Positions 9,052-17,209 of a DNA stretch of 64,000 nucleotides are shown here, one piece after another. The stretch spans positions 62,001 to 126,000 of the forward strand of contig NZ_MVIV01000001.1 of the NCBI RefSeq assembly GCF_002072175.1, written 5' to 3'. Origin of the DNA: Actinomyces gaoshouyii. GTDB taxonomy: Bacteria; Actinomycetota; Actinomycetes; Actinomycetales; Actinomycetaceae. Below the pieces are notes generated by a model that saw only the letters and a list, made by a program, of their open reading frames with translations, did not search any database and was not told the origin of the DNA. Positions within the stretch are counted from its first letter, which is position 1, and the number at the start of each line of letters is the position of its first letter. The translations under genes and the position numbers were made by a program.

Positions 9052-9981
9052 TCAGATGCCCAGCCGCAGGACGACGAGCCCGGGATAGAGGGCGAACAGG
9101 ATGGTGATGGGCAGGACGAGGAAGACGACGGGCACCATCTGGGCGATCTCGCGCTTACCGCCCTCCTCGATGAGGGCCCGCCGGGCGGCCTCGCGGGAGT
9201 CGGCGGCCTGGGAGCGTAGAACCTCGGCCAGGGGTGTCCCGCGCTCCATCGCCACGGTGATGGCCTCGCAGAGGCGGGACAGGGCCGGGCAGCCGCACCG
9301 CGCCTCCAGGCCCTCGAGAGCGGTGGCCAGGACGGTCCCCGAGCGAATATCGGCCAGGGTCATGCCGAGCTCGTCGACGAGGTCCCCGCGCCCTCGGCGG
9401 GTGACCCGCTCGATGGCGTCCACCGGCCCTTGACCGGCCCCGACGGCGAGAGCGAGGAGTTCGACGACGTCGGGCAGCTGCGCCTCGATCCTCGCGGTGC
9501 GCCGCTTCACGGCGCGCGAGAGCCACCAGTCGCGGGCGGCCACCCCGGCGATCGCCGCGATGAGGGCGCCTATCAGCACAGCAGGAACGCTAATGGGCCG
9601 CACGAACGAGGAGATGAGCCCCAGCCCGAGGGCGGCGGATAGGCCCGCGCCCGCCCAGACGAGCTGCTGGACCCTCAACTCGTCGTAAGTGAGGTGGGAG
9701 CCGGATCGGGCCAGGCGCCGTCGGACTGAGTCCGCGGACGACCCCATGGACTCCAGAAGCCCGCCGAGGTCGGCAACGGCGGCCAGCAGCAGGCCTGGAA
9801 CGGTCTTCCCGCCAGGACCGGGGGCGCGCAGGAGCGCGGATCCGCGGGGCCGCTCCTGGACATAGGGTTCGAGACGGGCGACGAGGCCGGGGCGCCGCCG
9901 CGACAGGGCCTGAAGGACCAGGACGATGCCGAGCGAGGCGAGCAGGCCGATCAGGCCCCCGACAACGAGATGGTTGCTCAT
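9052..9981 (-). CDS. tadC: Type II secretion system F family protein, TadC-like
   Basis: This 309-residue inner-membrane platform protein belongs to the Tad (type IVc pilus) machinery. It has an N-terminal helix (about 5-25), a paired helix region around 110-155 (LSAALGLGLISSFV, AVLIGALIAAIAGVA) and a C-terminal helix (VFLVLPITILFALYPGLVVL). The T2SSF-type domain lies between (ELLALAVGAGQGPVDAIERV, CEAITVAMERGTPLAEVLRS). The start ATG overlaps the tadB stop by four bases. TadB and TadC form the membrane platform that works with the TadA ATPase. Confidence 0.88.
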   Translation of the reverse strand: MSNHLVVGGLIGLLASLGIVLVLQALSRRRPGLVARLEPYVQERPRGSALLRAPGPGGKTVPGLLLAAVADLGGLLESMGSSADSVRRRLARSGSHLTYDELRVQQLVWAGAGLSAALGLGLISSFVRPISVPAVLIGALIAAIAGVAARDWWLSRAVKRRTARIEAQLPDVVELLALAVGAGQGPVDAIERVTRRGRGDLVDELGMTLADIRSGTVLATALEGLEARCGCPALSRLCEAITVAMERGTPLAEVLRSQAADSREAARRALIEEGGKREIAQMVPVVFLVLPITILFALYPGLVVLRLGI

Positions 9982-10829
9982 CGCAGCACCCGCTCCTCCT
10001 CGGGCAGGCGCCCGATCCTCAGCATGAGGCGGTAGGCGAACGCGCTGGCCATCGCCCCGATGAGCAGGACGAGGGCGCCGCCGCTCGTGGCGTAGGCGGC
10101 CGCGGCCTGGGGACGCGTGGACAGCAGGCCCAGGACGAGCCAGGGGGCGGCCACGGCCACCCGCGCGCCATTGACGGTCCAGGACTGGCGGGCCTCGAGC
10201 TCGCCGCGGGTGCGCATATCCTCGCGCAGCATCCGGGCCAGGGACCGCATGAGGTCGGCGAGCTCGGTGCCGCCGACCTCATGGGCGAGGTGGAGCGCCT
10301 CGATAATCCTGTCCGCGACGGGGTCGGCGAAGCGGGCCTTCAAACGGGCCAGGGACTCGTCGAACCGCGCGGTGGCCGCGTAGTCGACGGCGAAGGCGGA
10401 GAACTCGGCGCGCACCGCCTCCGGGCCCCGCTCGGCGAGGCTGGCCAGGGCCTCGGGCAGGCTCATCCCGGCCCGGATCCCGGAGACGAGCGTGTCGACC
10501 GCCTCGGGCCAGATCTCGCGCAGACGAGTGCGCCGGGCGCGGGCCCGCGAGGAGATGAGGAGGAAGGGGCAGAGGGATGCGATGACGCCGAAGGCGGCCG
10601 CGATGCTCCATGCCCCGGTGGCGCCGAGGAATCCGAAGGCGACGACGGCGCCGGCCCCGAGGCTCCCGGTCACGAAGGCGGCGGGGCTCGTGCGCCCGGC
10701 GCCGGCTCGGATGAGAAGGTCTCCCAAGCGCCGGGAGCGCTCGGATCGCCACTGCGGGGGCTCGCTCGTGCAGGCCTGCCAGATGAGGACGAGGCCCAGG
10801 CCCGCCAGGAGCCCTGCGATGGCACCCAT
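9978..10829 (-). CDS. tadB: Type II secretion system F family protein, TadB-like
   Basis: This 283-residue platform protein is paired with TadC. It has hydrophobic helices at the N-terminus and around 60-100, then a T2SSF core (WPEAVDTLVSGIRAGMSLPEALASLAERGPEAV; ADRIIEALHLAHEVGGTELADLMRSL) and two C-terminal helices. The ATG overlaps the tadA stop by one base (TGATG), and its own stop overlaps tadC by four bases. It is assigned as TadB because it directly follows the ATPase gene, the usual tadA-tadB-tadC order. Confidence 0.88.
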   Translation of the reverse strand: MGAIAGLLAGLGLVLIWQACTSEPPQWRSERSRRLGDLLIRAGAGRTSPAAFVTGSLGAGAVVAFGFLGATGAWSIAAAFGVIASLCPFLLISSRARARRTRLREIWPEAVDTLVSGIRAGMSLPEALASLAERGPEAVRAEFSAFAVDYAATARFDESLARLKARFADPVADRIIEALHLAHEVGGTELADLMRSLARMLREDMRTRGELEARQSWTVNGARVAVAAPWLVLGLLSTRPQAAAAYATSGGALVLLIGAMASAFAYRLMLRIGRLPEEERVLR

Positions 10830-12175
10830 CAGTGGCCCTCCCGCCCGGCGGGGGCCACGTGGGAAGCCGTGACGGCGGGGCCCGGGGAGGAACGCCGTCG
10901 GGCGAGCGCCGCGGTCCCCGGTGACGCGGCGTCGGGGAGGGACGGCGCCTGGTCGACGGCCAGGAGGCGGGAGAGGTCGTGCCCGGCGCGCTCGTAGCGC
11001 TCCCGGCCCGGCGGCAGGCCGGTGCCGCGAACGAGGCGGTCAGCCCGGTCGCGGTGGAAGAGGTCGGCCAGTTCGATGACGCCGTTCTCGACCCGGCCCG
11101 TGACGGCGTGGATCTCTCGCACGGTGCGGCGGCCGGCGGCGTCGAGGCCGAGGTGAACGACGAGGTCGATGGCGCTGGCGACCGTGGGCATGACGAAGGC
11201 GGCGGAGACGTTCTCCCCGGCGAGCAGAGGCAGGGTGCAGATCTTGACGACGGCCTCCCTGGCCGAGTTGGCGTGGAGGGTGGACATGGCCGGCAGGCCG
11301 GAGTTCATCGCGATGAGCAGATCGAGGGCCTCGGCCTCCCGGACCTCGCCGATGAGGAGGCGGTCGGGGCGCATGCGCAGCGCCTCCTTGACCAGGCGCC
11401 GCAGGGTGATCTCACCGGCGCCCTCAAGATTGGCGGGGCGGGTCTGCATGGCCACGCAGTCGCGGTTGCGCAGGGAGAGCTCGAAGACCTCCTCGCAGGT
11501 GATGATGCGCTGCCCGGCGGGGATGGCCCCGGCCAGGGCGCGGACCATGGTGGTCTTGCCAGCCTGGGTTGCCCCCGAGACGAGGATGTTGAGGCCCGCC
11601 TGCACGGAGGCGTCGAGGAAGGCGGCCGCCCTGGCCGGCAGGGAGCCGAGGCGGACGAGATCGGTCAGGCGGCCGGCGCGGGCCATGTGCTTGCGGATGT
11701 TGACCGCCCAGTGGGCGCCGGTGATGGGCGGGATGACCACGTGGAGGCGCTCGCCGCCGGGCAGCTGCGCGTCGACGAAGGGACTGGACATATCGAGGCG
11801 GCGCCCGGAGACGCGCAGCATGCGCTCGACGAGGACGCGCAGGTCGCCTTCGGCCAGGAGGGTGGTGGTCAGCTCGGGGCGGCCCGAGCGGGCCACGAAG
11901 ACGCGATCCGCGCCATTGACCCAGATCTCCTCGACCTCGTCGTCGTCGAGGTAGCGCTGGAGGGGCCCCATGCCGGCCAGGGCGTCGATGATGTCGGCGG
12001 TGGCCGCCTCGGGATCGAGCAGGGGCGGGACGAGTCCGGCGTCAGCACGGGCGAGGTAATCAGCGGAGGCCTCCCTGACGAGACCGGCCAGGGATCCGGG
12101 CTCGGAGAGGGGATCGATGCCGCGACGGCGCACGAGCTCGCGGACCTCTGTGTGCAGCAGCGTCGCGGCGTCCAT
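10829..12175 (-). CDS. tadA: Tad pilus secretion ATPase TadA (CpaF family)
   Basis: This 448-residue ATPase powers Flp pilus assembly. Walker A is GATQAGKTT (201-209), the Asp-box region TCEEVFELSL (226-235), Walker B RLLIGEVRE (272-280) and the His-box STLHANS (298-304). The open frame continues well upstream, but the start is set at ATG 12175: GAGGA lies five bases before it and the frame upstream is arginine-rich shadow. Walker A carries TQA where most family members have TGS/TGT. It is the first gene of the operon. The ssd/tadZ gene that normally precedes tadA in Actinobacteria is absent. Confidence 0.93.
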   Translation of the reverse strand: MDAATLLHTEVRELVRRRGIDPLSEPGSLAGLVREASADYLARADAGLVPPLLDPEAATADIIDALAGMGPLQRYLDDDEVEEIWVNGADRVFVARSGRPELTTTLLAEGDLRVLVERMLRVSGRRLDMSSPFVDAQLPGGERLHVVIPPITGAHWAVNIRKHMARAGRLTDLVRLGSLPARAAAFLDASVQAGLNILVSGATQAGKTTMVRALAGAIPAGQRIITCEEVFELSLRNRDCVAMQTRPANLEGAGEITLRRLVKEALRMRPDRLLIGEVREAEALDLLIAMNSGLPAMSTLHANSAREAVVKICTLPLLAGENVSAAFVMPTVASAIDLVVHLGLDAAGRRTVREIHAVTGRVENGVIELADLFHRDRADRLVRGTGLPPGRERYERAGHDLSRLLAVDQAPSLPDAASPGTAALARRRSSPGPAVTASHVAPAGREGH

Positions 12176-12460
12176 GGGGTTCCTCGGTGGTCGAGCGGGA
12201 GGAGGGGCGTCTGGCTCGGGGGACCAGTCGAGGTCAGGGGCCGGCGCTATGGTCGGATCGCGGCTCCGACCTGGGACGATCGGACGCGAACCGAGACTAA
12301 GCGAGGATCCGCGCCTCGCGCTACCCCATTCGGCGAACCTGTGGATAACCGCATGGATGGCGGGGATGGTGCTTGTAGGGGCGCCACTGGCCCGCTCACC
12401 AGGCGAGCGGGCCAGGCGCGGCGGCTGCGCGAGATGCCGCGCCTCGCCTACGGTTGGGTC

Positions 12461-13744
12461 ATGACGCCCACGGACCCCGCCCCGGACCCGGCCATGGAGA
12501 TGAACGCTGAGACGAGCGCTGAGACAGGCGCGGGGGCCTCCCCCAGCGCGCCGTCGGGCTCGAAGGGCGAGAGGCCCGGGCACGGGGTACTGCCCGACGG
12601 CGAGCAGGCCTCCCCCGAGGACGCCGACGAGGCGATCCCCTCCCCTGAGCGCGCCGAGGTCCCCGAGAGCGCGGGCGCGCCGGAGGGGACGCCGGTCGAG
12701 CACCGCTCAGCGCTGGCCTTGGCCGCCATGGCGTCGATCGCGGTGCGGGGCCTGGACCCGGCCCGCCTGGCGCTGCCCCAGTTGGATTCCGCGCATCTGA
12801 GGGTGGTCGGCGTCATCGACACCCGGGGGCGCCATTGGGAGGTCCACGAGGCCCTCGACGACCTCACCGGCGCCGAGCTGGTGGCCGAGGCGGAGGTGCT
12901 GCGGCGCATCGGCAGGGTCGTGGACGGCGGGCTCCTGTCCTTCGACGTGCCCCGGCCGGCCGGATTCCTCAGGCGCAACGGCGCCTGCATACAGGTCCGC
13001 TCCCATATGGCGGGCCGGCCGATCAATCTGATGTCCCTGCACCCGGGGCCGGGATTGTCGGCGGGGCTCGGCAAGGCGCTGGGTGAGCTGCATGAGCTTC
13101 CCACCGCCGTCGTGTCGGAGGCGGGTATGCCGGTGCACGACGCGAATGAGGTGCGGGGCTCGTGGCTGGCGCTGCTCGATGAAGCCGCGAGCACGGGCAA
13201 GGTGCCGTCCTCGGTGCTCTCGCGCTGGGAGCAGGCCCTGGAGGACGCGGCGCTGTGGCGCTTCCGGCCGGTGGTGGTCCATGGGGACATGGCCGCGGAG
13301 AACGTCCTGACCGCCGGGGGCACCGTGGTGGCGATGAGCGGGTTCGGCCAGGCGCATGTGGGCGACCCGGCGGAGGACCTGGCGTGGATCTACTCCTCGG
13401 CGCCCCTGGACTGCCTGGACTCGATCGAATCGGCCTACGACCTGGCGCGCTCGGAGGGGGTGGACCGCCACCTGCGCGACCGCGCGGAGTTGGTGAGCGA
13501 GATGAGCCTGGCGCGCTGGCTGTTGCACGGCGTCCACTCGGAAGACGAGTCGGTCACTCGGGATGCGGTGGCGATGCTGGAGGATCTGGCCGACCAGGTG
13601 GGCGACGATCCGATCGTCGACCATCATGAGCCGCGCCTCGCCTCGGTGCCAACGGACTCGGCGCTTCAGGCCGCCGGTGAGATGGAGGCGGTGACCTCCG
13701 AGGTCCCCACGCCCCTGCGGGCCGTGCCCCGCCCCGAGGAGTAG
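12461..13744 (+). CDS. Aminoglycoside/macrolide phosphotransferase-fold protein with altered catalytic motif
   Basis: This 427-residue protein has a low-complexity acidic N-terminus (about 1-85) and an APH-type kinase-like domain. The Brenner motif is VVVHGDMAAENVL (HGD 274-276, N281), followed by GDPAEDLAWIY (301-311). The metal-binding Asp expected seven residues before GDP is replaced: the segment reads MSGFGQAHVGDP, so xDWG/xDFG has become SGFG. Phosphotransfer may be weak or absent. Database annotation of such proteins as macrolide 2'-phosphotransferases is not evidence of resistance. It is divergent from tadA across 285 bases and convergent with adnB. Confidence 0.75.
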   Translation: MTPTDPAPDPAMEMNAETSAETGAGASPSAPSGSKGERPGHGVLPDGEQASPEDADEAIPSPERAEVPESAGAPEGTPVEHRSALALAAMASIAVRGLDPARLALPQLDSAHLRVVGVIDTRGRHWEVHEALDDLTGAELVAEAEVLRRIGRVVDGGLLSFDVPRPAGFLRRNGACIQVRSHMAGRPINLMSLHPGPGLSAGLGKALGELHELPTAVVSEAGMPVHDANEVRGSWLALLDEAASTGKVPSSVLSRWEQALEDAALWRFRPVVVHGDMAAENVLTAGGTVVAMSGFGQAHVGDPAEDLAWIYSSAPLDCLDSIESAYDLARSEGVDRHLRDRAELVSEMSLARWLLHGVHSEDESVTRDAVAMLEDLADQVGDDPIVDHHEPRLASVPTDSALQAAGEMEAVTSEVPTPLRAVPRPEE

Positions 13745-13758
13745 GGGCGAAGAGGCGG

Positions 13759-13785
13759 GGTTGGAGGATCGCTTTCCTCCCAACC
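13759..13785. terminator. Hairpin between convergent phosphotransferase-like gene and adnB
   Basis: GGTTGGAGG (13759-13767) faces CCTCCCAACC (13776-13785) with one bulged base and an 8-base loop containing TTT. It lies 14 bases after the upstream stop and 28 bases before the adnB stop, so it could serve both strands. Confidence 0.5.
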
Positions 13786-13813
13786 GCTCCGTCGATGGCC
13801 GGATTCGTTGGAA

Positions 13814-16800
13814 TCATGCGGTTGGGGCGAGGAGGCCCTCGACGGCATCCAGTGGCAGCAGATCCGCCGGCGTGAGCTCGTCGACCTCACCCAAGTCCAC
13901 ATAGGCGTAGGCGGCGCTCACCCGGTCCACCGCAATCCCCTGGCTGGCGGCCCAGGCATGGACGTAGACACTCAGCTGGCCCACGGGGACGCGGCGGCGC
14001 CCCGTCTTCCAGTCGACGATGAGCCAGGAGCCGTCCGGGGCGGCGAAGACGGCGTCGATCCGGCATCGCAGCGTTGTGCCGCCCAGCGTGAGCTCTCGCT
14101 CCACCTCGGTGGCGTGCAGGGCGCGGCCCTCCAGGAGGGGCAGGGACTCGGCAGTGGCGAGCCAGCGCTCGACGCGCTTCCGGTCGGCCGGGGGAAGGGC
14201 GTCGGGGACGCCCGCATCAGTGAGCGGGATGAGGGCCGCGCGACCCGCGAGGCGCTGGGCGATGGCGTCGTGGAAGACGGTGCCGAGCCGCCCGGCGATC
14301 CGTGGCTCGGGCGGCAGGGGGCGGCGCAGGTCGAGGGCGAAGGCGGCGGGATCGGCGCGCAGACGGTCCAGGCTTGTGGCCGCCAGGTGGGAGGGCATGC
14401 GCACCCCGGTAAGTGCGTCCTTGGTCCGACGGCGCTCGGCCAGCAGTAATTCGGCCTCGGCCTCCCATCGGGCCACGAGTGGATCCGTGGGCGGCACCGG
14501 ATCCTCTCCGGCCTGCGGCACGGACGCGCGGCGGGCGGCGTCGACGGCACGGGCGGCCGCGATCCTCGCCGCGCGAGGGCTTCCGGGCCCGGCGGGGTGC
14601 TCCACCGGCCACCAGGCTGAGGCGGTGGCATCGTGGAGGGGGTTGGAGGCCCCGTCGCCGAGCTCAGTCAGGCCCGGGCCCCAGACGGTGGCGGGCGAAG
14701 CCCCTCCACCGTCGCCCAGGACCTCGGCGAGGAAGCGGGACATGCACCGCGGGGTCTTGCCTGTCTTGACGAAGTGCGATCCGGTGAGCAGCAGGTCGTG
14801 GCGGGCGCGGGTCACGGCCACGTAGGCCAGGCGCCTCTCCTCGGCGATGACGTGGCGGCCCAGGGCCCGCGTGTACCGCTCCCACATGTCCTTGACGTCC
14901 TCCTTGTCCACGTGCGGGGGCTCCAGGGCCCCCAGCTCGAAGGGCGGCAGCTCGCCGGCGTCGGCGCGCAGGGGATGGGGGAACTCCTCCGTGCTGGAGG
15001 TCCAGGAACCCGTCTTGATGGCGCCGTCCTCCTCGGCCTTGCCCCGGTAGGAGGGGAAGGCGGTCTCGGTCATGCCGATGACGGCGACGGCGTCCCATTC
15101 CAGGCCCTTGGCGGCGTGCATGGTGAGGAGCTGGACGGCGCCGGGCTCGGGAGCGGGCTCGGGGGCGTCGAGCCCGTTCTCCTCGGATTGGGCGACCTGG
15201 AGCCAGTTGAGGAACCCGGCCGGGGTCGGGGCCTCGGTGTCCGCGGCGTACTGCTCGGCCACGGCCCTGAAGGCGTCGACGGCGCGCCGGCCGCCCCACT
15301 GGGGGCCCATGGCGGCGATCTCAATATCGAGGTCGAGGGCCTGCTCGGCGATGTCGATGATGTCCGGCAGTGGTAGGTCGAGGGCGGTGCGGACCCGGCG
15401 CAGGGCGCGGGCCAGGCGCAGGGCGAGAGCGCGCCCGGCCTCGGACAGGCCCTCGATGGGACCGTCGCCGCCCGGTTCCTCGGCGCGCCGGGCGATGGTC
15501 TCCAGTGCCTCGGTGAGCAGCGGTGCCTCGGGGGCCTCCTCCTGGCCGTCGACCGGGGCCCCGGGCAGGGCGGGGTCGGCGATCCCGCCCCGGCGCTCCG
15601 CGGGCCGCTGCGGACCGCGGGTATGGCGGCGCGCCAGGGCGTGGAGGGCTCGCAGGTCGGCGGCGCCGATGTCCCCGGCGCTCAGCAGGCGCATGAGGCG
15701 GTCCCCCCGCTCGGGGTCCGCGGCCGCGGTGATGAGGGCACGGAGGTCCGCGACCTCGGGAACGCCGAGCATTCCGCCGATGCCGACGACCTCGTAGGGG
15801 ATGCCGCGCGCCTGGAGCGCGTCGGCGATGGGGAGGAGCTGGGAGCGCGTGCGGGACAGGACGGCGAGCTCGGCGCGCGGCCCCCAGCACCGCGCCATGA
15901 ACTCGGCTACCTCCTCGGCCTCTGCGAGGGGATCGGACAGGAAGGCGACGCGGACGGCGCCCTCGGCCAGACCCGCGGCCGCGGAGCGGGGGACGAGGCG
16001 CGTCACGGGGATGCGCTCCACGGCGGCGTCCCCCGGCTCGGGGCTGCGGTCGCGCAGGGGGGCGGAGATGATGTTGGCGGCATCGAGGATGCGCCGGTCA
16101 TTGCGCCAGGCGGTGGATAGGGGCAGCACGGGCGTGGCGAGCGCGGGGTCCGCCCCCGCGGCCAGGGCCTCGGTGCCCGCGGGGTTGAAGCGGGCGTGGA
16201 AGGAGTCGAGGGCCCCGGCACTGGCGCCGCGCCATCCGTAGATCGCCTGGTTGGGGTCCCCGACAGCGGTGACGCCTCCCCCGGCGAAGAGGCGGGAGAG
16301 CAGGAGGGTCTGGGCCACCGAGGTGTCCTGGAACTCGTCGAGGAGGACGGCGGAGTACTGCTCGCCGAGCGCGCGGACGGCGCCGGGGACCTCCTCGACG
16401 ATCCGGCACGCCAGGGAGATCTGGTCCCCGAAATCGACGAGCCCGTGGCGGCGCTTGTGCTCGCGGTACTCGGCGGCGAGCTCGAGGAGGGCGCGCTGGG
16501 TGGCCATGGTCTCCGCCCTGGTCTTGAAGATGCCGGCCAGGCCTCTCACACCGGCGAGTCCCGCGAAGAGGTGCTGGAGGTCATCCAGGCCCTCAGCGGC
16601 CTCCTCGACGTCGAGCAGGTTCTCCGACAGGGCGCTGTCGACGCGCAGGACGGCGCGCACGGTGGTGGGGGTGGGGTCGAGGGGCAGTGGCGTGACGCGC
16701 TCGGCCAGCATGTCGTCGACGATCTGCCAGGCGCGCGCCGCGGTGATGAGCGTGGCGTCGGGATCGACGCCGATGCCCAGGCCGTGGTCGCGCACGAGTG

Positions 16801-17209
16801 CGGCGGCGAAGGAGTTGTAGGTGGAGATCGTCGGCTCGCCGAGTTCGGCGGCGGCGCCGTCGGCCTCGGTCGCTCCGGGCAGGAGCCCCGCCTCGGCGAG
16901 CTGGCCGAGGCGGGCGGACACGCGCGAGGCGAGCTCGGCAGTGGCCTTGCGGGTGAAGGTGAGTCCCAGGACCTGGTCGGGGCGAACGGCGCCGCTGGCC
17001 ACGAGGTGGACGACACGCTGACTCATGGTGGCGGTCTTCCCGCTGCCCGCGCCGGCGACGACGAGCAGGGGGGTCAGCGGGTGGGCGATGACCTGGGACT
17101 GCTCGGCCGTGGGCGGGGGCAGGCCGAGTGCCTCGGCCAGCGCCCGGGGGCTGGGGCCCGGCCTGGCGTCGGGCTGGTCGGTTCGGCCAGTGGTCCGGGG
17201 CTCGCTCAT
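13814..17209 (-). CDS. adnB: AdnB-like helicase-nuclease (UvrD-type motor plus RecB-like nuclease)
   Basis: This 1131-residue protein is the second subunit of the actinobacterial AdnAB helicase-nuclease, which resects double-strand breaks. The SF1A motor shows a Q-motif (TAEQSQV), Walker A AGAGSGKTA (52-60), motif II LLDEFQDTS (289-297) and motif III GDPNQAIYGWRGAS (317-330). The C-terminal PD-(D/E)XK nuclease shows RIDAVF and LIVDWKTGRR, with D1052, D1066 and K1068 and then Q1078. All key motor and nuclease residues are present. The ATG at 17209 overlaps the adnA stop by four bases, so the two subunits are co-expressed. UvrD/PcrA is excluded by the nuclease domain and pairing. Confidence 0.9.
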   Translation of the reverse strand: MSEPRTTGRTDQPDARPGPSPRALAEALGLPPPTAEQSQVIAHPLTPLLVVAGAGSGKTATMSQRVVHLVASGAVRPDQVLGLTFTRKATAELASRVSARLGQLAEAGLLPGATEADGAAAELGEPTISTYNSFAAALVRDHGLGIGVDPDATLITAARAWQIVDDMLAERVTPLPLDPTPTTVRAVLRVDSALSENLLDVEEAAEGLDDLQHLFAGLAGVRGLAGIFKTRAETMATQRALLELAAEYREHKRRHGLVDFGDQISLACRIVEEVPGAVRALGEQYSAVLLDEFQDTSVAQTLLLSRLFAGGGVTAVGDPNQAIYGWRGASAGALDSFHARFNPAGTEALAAGADPALATPVLPLSTAWRNDRRILDAANIISAPLRDRSPEPGDAAVERIPVTRLVPRSAAAGLAEGAVRVAFLSDPLAEAEEVAEFMARCWGPRAELAVLSRTRSQLLPIADALQARGIPYEVVGIGGMLGVPEVADLRALITAAADPERGDRLMRLLSAGDIGAADLRALHALARRHTRGPQRPAERRGGIADPALPGAPVDGQEEAPEAPLLTEALETIARRAEEPGGDGPIEGLSEAGRALALRLARALRRVRTALDLPLPDIIDIAEQALDLDIEIAAMGPQWGGRRAVDAFRAVAEQYAADTEAPTPAGFLNWLQVAQSEENGLDAPEPAPEPGAVQLLTMHAAKGLEWDAVAVIGMTETAFPSYRGKAEEDGAIKTGSWTSSTEEFPHPLRADAGELPPFELGALEPPHVDKEDVKDMWERYTRALGRHVIAEERRLAYVAVTRARHDLLLTGSHFVKTGKTPRCMSRFLAEVLGDGGGASPATVWGPGLTELGDGASNPLHDATASAWWPVEHPAGPGSPRAARIAAARAVDAARRASVPQAGEDPVPPTDPLVARWEAEAELLLAERRRTKDALTGVRMPSHLAATSLDRLRADPAAFALDLRRPLPPEPRIAGRLGTVFHDAIAQRLAGRAALIPLTDAGVPDALPPADRKRVERWLATAESLPLLEGRALHATEVERELTLGGTTLRCRIDAVFAAPDGSWLIVDWKTGRRRVPVGQLSVYVHAWAASQGIAVDRVSAAYAYVDLGEVDELTPADLLPLDAVEGLLAPTA

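Noticed and set aside
12461-13744. Macrolide or aminoglycoside resistance gene
   Set aside because: The APH fold is present but the catalytic Asp motif is altered and nothing in the context suggests resistance.
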